Assembly: GCA_021828745.1 (NCBI GenBank)
Contig: JAJZDE010000048.1
Location: 1 to 9,620 of the forward strand
Source of the DNA: Pseudomonadota bacterium
Lineage (GTDB): Bacteria > Pseudomonadota > Gammaproteobacteria > Burkholderiales > Ferrovaceae
DNA: 9,620 nt
Direction: 5' to 3'
Shown here: positions 7,277 to 9,620 of the stretch, piece by piece
Numbering within the stretch: the first letter of the stretch is position 1
Layout of the letters: every line of letters starts with the position of its first letter
Notes under the pieces: generated by a model
Seen by the model: only the letters and a program-made list of their open reading frames with translations
Told to the model about the DNA's origin: nothing
Databases searched by the model: none
Position numbers and translations under genes: made by a program

Positions 7277-8245
7277 TCATGATTCATCTCCCGTATCAGG
7301 TATGCCCGTGACCGATACGCCTTCACCGTCCCAATGCTGATGCAACAACACGGCAATGGCGGAGGAGATCAGACGGGCAGCGGGGGGATCAGAACGAGAG
7401 GTAAGCATCAACGGTACTCTGGCGCCGATGACAATACCTGCCAGGGTTGCCCCGGCGAGGTATTCCAGATTCTTGGCAAGAATGTTGCCGGCATCCAGAT
7501 CTGGCGCCAACAGGATGTCCGCCTCGCCCGCCACGGTACTGTTGATCTGCTTGACCATGCTGGCATCGTGCGAAATGGCGTTGTCGAAAGCCAGCGGGCC
7601 GTCCACCTCGGCATGGGTGATCTGGCCGCGCTGGGCCATCTTGCTGAGGCAGGCGGCGTCCAGAGTAGACGGAATGCTCGGCTTGACCAGTTCGATCGCC
7701 GACAACGCCGCGACTTTTGGCCTGTCCACACCCAGGATGCGTGCCAGATCGATGGCGTTTTGCAGAATCTCCGCCTTGGTGGCAAGATCCGGCGCGATGT
7801 TGATGGCGGCATCGGTGATGAACAGCAGTTTGTGGTAACTGGCTAAGTCTGCCACGAAGACATGACTGATGCGCCGCGCCGTGCGCAACTGACGCAATAC
7901 TGGCCTCATCAGTTCGTCGGTGTGTATCCAGCCTTTCACCAGGGCTTCCGCCTTGCCCTCCAGCACCCGTTGCACGCCCGCCTCGGCCGCTTCCAGAGAC
8001 GACGCCATATGGACGATGGGAAAACGATCACTGGGACACCCCAGTTGCCGGCACACGATTTCGATCTGTGCCCGCGGTCCCAGCAGCACCGGCTCGATCA
8101 AACCGTGATCGCTGGCTTCCACCACCCCGGCCAATACATGTGCTTCCTGCGCATTCGCCACCGCCACCCGCAAGGGAGGATGGCTGCTTGCCTGGGCAAG
8201 AATCGCGGCAAAGCGGGGTGACAACAGGGGTGTCGTTTCGTTCAT
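7277..8245 (-). CDS. Phosphate acetyl/butyryltransferase family enzyme
   Basis: This 322-residue protein belongs to the PTA_PTB family, which reversibly transfers an acyl group between CoA and phosphate, for example acetyl-CoA + Pi to acetyl-phosphate + CoA. Family segments are TDAAINIAPDLATKAEILQN (144-163), DGPLAFDNAIS (215-225), APDLDAGNILAKNLEYLAGA (247-266) and VPLMLTSRSDPPAARL (277-292). The length is that of the single-domain catalytic unit, without the long N-terminal domains of E. coli Pta. The sequence looks closer to the phosphotransbutyrylase-like branch often annotated with enoyl-CoA hydratase fusions, but no such fusion is present here. Acyl specificity is therefore open, and I give no symbol. 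A strong Shine-Dalgarno (GGAGGGA, 8251-8257, 5-base spacer) supports the ATG. It is the first minus-strand gene after the divergent region, 60 bases before ppsA. No acetate or butyrate kinase lies in the window. Confidence 0.88.
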   Translation of the reverse strand: MNETTPLLSPRFAAILAQASSHPPLRVAVANAQEAHVLAGVVEASDHGLIEPVLLGPRAQIEIVCRQLGCPSDRFPIVHMASSLEAAEAGVQRVLEGKAEALVKGWIHTDELMRPVLRQLRTARRISHVFVADLASYHKLLFITDAAINIAPDLATKAEILQNAIDLARILGVDRPKVAALSAIELVKPSIPSTLDAACLSKMAQRGQITHAEVDGPLAFDNAISHDASMVKQINSTVAGEADILLAPDLDAGNILAKNLEYLAGATLAGIVIGARVPLMLTSRSDPPAARLISSAIAVLLHQHWDGEGVSVTGIPDTGDES

Positions 8246-8250
8246 GGCGC

Positions 8251-8257
8251 TCCCTCC
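8251..8257 (-). promoter_or_regulatory. Ribosome binding site of the phosphotransacylase gene
   Basis: GGAGGGA on the minus strand lies 5 bases before the ATG at 8245. It is the best Shine-Dalgarno of any gene in the window and predicts efficient translation. Confidence 0.75.
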
Positions 8258-8346
8258 GGCGTGATGTGCGCGGACACTGTTTCGAATGCCTTCCCGACGT
8301 CTGCAATTCCGAAGGTCCCCGACTCACCCCCTGCACATTGCGTCGC

Positions 8347-8360
8347 CTGACTGGAGTCAG
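8347..8360. repeat. Perfect inverted repeat CTGACT-GG-AGTCAG, candidate operator
   Basis: Six-base arms with a two-base spacer form a perfect 14-base palindrome in the divergent region, 102 bases before the phosphotransacylase ATG and 111 bases before the hypC ATG. The arrangement is typical of a dimeric regulator site, but the sequence does not identify the regulator. It lies just downstream of a weak leftward -35/-10 candidate (TTGAAA, 17 bases, TAGGCT). Confidence 0.4.
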
Positions 8361-8387
8361 CCTATTACTTTTACCCGGGAATTTCAA
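8359..8387 (-). promoter_or_regulatory. Weak candidate promoter for the leftward genes
   Basis: On the minus strand TTGAAA (8382-8387) is followed after 17 bases by TAGGCT (8359-8364). The -35 is good (5 of 6), the -10 is poor (3 of 6). Its position next to the palindrome at 8347-8360 would allow repression, but the call is tentative. Confidence 0.2.
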
Positions 8388-8393
8388 CCAACC
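8380..8393. repeat. Copy 2 of the shared 14-base motif, in the divergent region
   Basis: AATTTCAACCAACC differs from the copy upstream of hoxF at one position. Here it runs straight into the palindrome AACCGGTT (8390-8397). AACCGGTTC also occurs once in the ppsA-hoxF gap (4776-4784), so both gaps hold both elements with different spacing. Confidence 0.3.
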
Positions 8394-8436
8394 GGTTCAT
8401 CCAACCATAAAACCAAACAGATTCTCCACTCGGGAC

Positions 8437-8442
8437 TATACT
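8437..8442 (+). promoter_or_regulatory. Candidate -10 element of the hypC promoter
   Basis: TATACT matches the sigma-70 -10 consensus in 5 of 6 positions and lies 28 bases before the preferred hypC ATG, giving a short leader. The hexamer at the proper -35 distance (CAAACA, 8414-8419) is poor, so an activator may be needed or the call may be wrong. Confidence 0.35.
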
Positions 8443-8470
8443 GAGAAACCTTCATGATCCCTCAATGGCC

Positions 8471-8719
8471 ATGTGTCTGGGTATTCCCATGCAAATCGTC
8501 GGAATCGACGGCTACAACGCACGCTGCACCGCCCGGGGGGTGATGCGCGAGGTCAGCCTGTTCATGCTACAGGATGAACCAATCGTTGTGAATGATTTCG
8601 TGATGGTGCATGTGGGTTACGCATTACAGAAAATGACCGAGCAGGAAGCGCGTTCGACCTGGGAGTTGCTCGATGAAGTGTCGGCCTGTGATCCGGACCA
8701 GCACGTGCTTGAGGTCTGA
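8471..8719 (+). CDS. hypC: Hydrogenase assembly chaperone HypC
   Basis: HypC (HypC/HupF/HybG family) is a small chaperone that, with HypD, holds the iron while CN and CO ligands are added and then escorts it to the apo-large subunit, here HoxH. The protein is 82 residues from the second ATG and starts MCLGIPMQIVGIDGYNARC. The conserved Cys2 becomes the N-terminal residue after removal of Met and is essential in the family. VMVHVGYALQKM (44-55) is the other conserved block, with His47. An ATG two codons upstream (8465) would give MAMCLGIP and would bury that cysteine, so I prefer 8471. No clear Shine-Dalgarno precedes either ATG. hypD follows after 8 bases. The gene diverges from the pta-like gene, so the maturation genes have their own promoter. 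Confidence 0.95.
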   Translation: MCLGIPMQIVGIDGYNARCTARGVMREVSLFMLQDEPIVVNDFVMVHVGYALQKMTEQEARSTWELLDEVSACDPDQHVLEV

Positions 8720-8727
8720 CCATCATT

Positions 8728-9620
8728 TTGAGCGCAAGGGACTGGCTGGAAAATATCCGCGCCTTGCCGCTGGCCGGCCGCGTGCGCATCATGAATGTGT
8801 GCGGTGGTCACGAGCGTTCGATCACGATGGCAGGCCTGCGCGGCGCTTTGCCGCAGAATGTCGAACTGATCCCCGGCCCCGGCTGTCCGGTGTGCGTGTG
8901 TCCTGAAGAGGACGTATCTCACGCCATTCAACTGGCGTTGCACGCAGGCGTGATTCTGGTTGCATTCGGCGACATGCTGCGCGTGCCGGTGAATGGGCCA
9001 AAATCCGAGCCGCACTCACTGGAGCAGGCCAAGGCCGCTGGCGCCGACATAAGGCCGGTGTCCAGCCCGCAGGAGGCGGTGAAAATCGCCAGAGAAAATC
9101 CGCAGTGGTCAGTGGTATTCTTTGTCGCCGGTTTCGAAACCACCACCGCACCGGTGGCGGCGATGCTGATCGAAGGCATTCCTGACAACCTATTTTTGTT
9201 GCTGTCGTGCCGCCTTACCTGGCCTGCGGTCGCGATGCTGCTCGACTCGGGAAAGCCCGGTTTCGACGCGCTGGTCGCGCCCGGCCATGTCGCTACGGTG
9301 ATGGGGCCGGAGGAATGGGCCTTCGTCGTGGAGCAACAGGCCATTCCCACGGCGATCGCCGGATTCACCCCCGTATCGCTGCTGGCGGCGATGTATTCAG
9401 TATTGCGCCAACTGATCGAAAAAAAATTCTTTCTGGACAACTGTTATCCCGAGGTGGTGCGTCCCGGCGGAAACGCAACGGCACGGGCACAACTCAAACA
9501 GGCGCTACAGGTCAGCGATGCAAACTGGCGCGGCATCGGGATCATTCCGGCGTCAGGCTTTGCACTCGCCACGCGCTTCGAGCGACACGATGCGCGCAAA
9601 AAATTTGGCGCGTTTGAAAC
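8728..9620 (+). CDS. hypD: Hydrogenase maturation protein HypD (3' end cut by window edge)
   Basis: HypD is the iron-sulfur scaffold on which, with HypC and HypE, the Fe(CN)2CO group is assembled. The frame stays open to the right edge (297 codons), so the C-terminal 4Fe-4S cysteines are not visible. Landmarks are NVCGGHERS (Cys25), IPGPGCPVCVC (Cys53, Cys56, Cys58), AFGDMLRVP (Asp82), FFVAGFETTTAP, VAPGHV (His187) and VRPGGNATA. The first in-frame ATG (8791) falls directly before the conserved VCGGH block and would remove the N-terminal helix. No ATG or GTG lies between the upstream stop (8710-8712) and that ATG. I therefore take the TTG at 8728 as start, though ATT at 8725 is possible; GAGGT (8711-8715) may be the Shine-Dalgarno. 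Relative to E. coli HypD it has a shorter N-terminus and CGGHER instead of CGGHTH. Confidence 0.92.
   Translation, partial: MSARDWLENIRALPLAGRVRIMNVCGGHERSITMAGLRGALPQNVELIPGPGCPVCVCPEEDVSHAIQLALHAGVILVAFGDMLRVPVNGPKSEPHSLEQAKAAGADIRPVSSPQEAVKIARENPQWSVVFFVAGFETTTAPVAAMLIEGIPDNLFLLLSCRLTWPAVAMLLDSGKPGFDALVAPGHVATVMGPEEWAFVVEQQAIPTAIAGFTPVSLLAAMYSVLRQLIEKKFFLDNCYPEVVRPGGNATARAQLKQALQVSDANWRGIGIIPASGFALATRFERHDARKKFGAFE

Larger units (their letters stand above)
8246..8470. promoter_or_regulatory. Divergent intergenic region between the phosphotransacylase gene and hypC
   Basis: About 220 bases separate the starts of the leftward pta-ppsA(-hox) genes and the rightward hypCD genes, so promoters for both directions are expected here. 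It holds a perfect palindrome (8347-8360), an AT-richer stretch (about 8362-8430), the shared motif at 8380-8393 overlapping AACCGGTT (8390-8397), and a good -10-like hexamer for hypC. I see no sigma-54 GG-N10-GC element with full consensus and no FNR/Anr TTGAT-N4-ATCAA box. No small ORF with a convincing start lies in it. Confidence 0.7.

Noticed and set aside
8449..8470. FNR/Anr-type box just before hypC
   Set aside because: The minus strand reads TTGAG then CATGA in place of ATCAA; the second half-site does not match.
8246..8470. Sigma-54 promoter, as used by several hydrogenase gene clusters
   Set aside because: No GG-N10-GC with the expected flanking bases was found on either strand of the region.
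1..9620. Mobile element, CRISPR or RNA gene
   Set aside because: No transposase, integrase, direct-repeat array, tRNA or rRNA pattern is visible; the window is filled by recognisable enzyme genes and short gaps.

Overview
The window is a compact, fully coding stretch that encodes a bidirectional NAD-linked [NiFe] hydrogenase (Hox type, group 3d). The structural genes, part of the maturation machinery and two central-carbon enzymes are all present. The HoxF, HoxU, HoxY and HoxH proteins resemble the soluble NAD-reducing hydrogenase of Ralstonia/Cupriavidus, including the fusion of a HoxE-like domain to the N-terminus of HoxF. Together with moderately high GC and Shine-Dalgarno-led operon spacing, this suggests a proteobacterium, most likely a beta- or gammaproteobacterial chemolithotroph or facultative anaerobe. 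The species cannot be fixed from this window.

Layout. Seven genes lie on the minus strand. Reading from right to left in the direction of transcription they are: a phosphate acetyl/butyryltransferase (8245-7277), phosphoenolpyruvate synthase ppsA (7216-4787), hoxF (4693-2897), hoxU (2884-2123), hoxY (2130-1594), hoxH (1581-82), and the first 25 codons of the hydrogenase maturation protease hoxW (76 to the left edge). From hoxF to hoxW the genes are separated by 12 bases or less, or overlap, so they must be cotranscribed. ppsA-hoxF (93 bases) and pta-ppsA (60 bases) are also close, so all seven may form one unit with possible internal control before hoxF. Two genes lie on the plus strand at the right: hypC (8471-8719) and hypD (8728 to the right edge, truncated). 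They diverge from the pta-like gene across a roughly 220-base regulatory region.

How the genes work together. HoxY/HoxH form the hydrogenase module, with the [4Fe-4S] cluster next to the NiFe site. HoxF/HoxU form the NADH-FMN diaphorase module homologous to NuoE/F/G of complex I. HypC and HypD build and deliver the Fe(CN)2CO group. HoxW clips the HoxH C-terminus after nickel insertion. The phosphotransacylase and PEP synthase connect acetyl-CoA/acetyl-phosphate and pyruvate/PEP to the same locus. This suggests, as inference, that H2/NADH balance is regulated together with fermentative energy recovery or gluconeogenic carbon entry.

There is no RNA gene, CRISPR array, insertion sequence or phage gene visible, and no gene-free stretch longer than 300 bases. 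The less obvious signals are regulatory: a 14-base motif shared (13/14) by the two main intergenic regions, a perfect palindrome in the divergent region, and a possible leader mini-ORF before hoxF. At the protein level the notable points are an unusual cysteine spacing in the HoxE-like part of HoxF and a short-N-terminus HypD variant that must start at a non-ATG codon.
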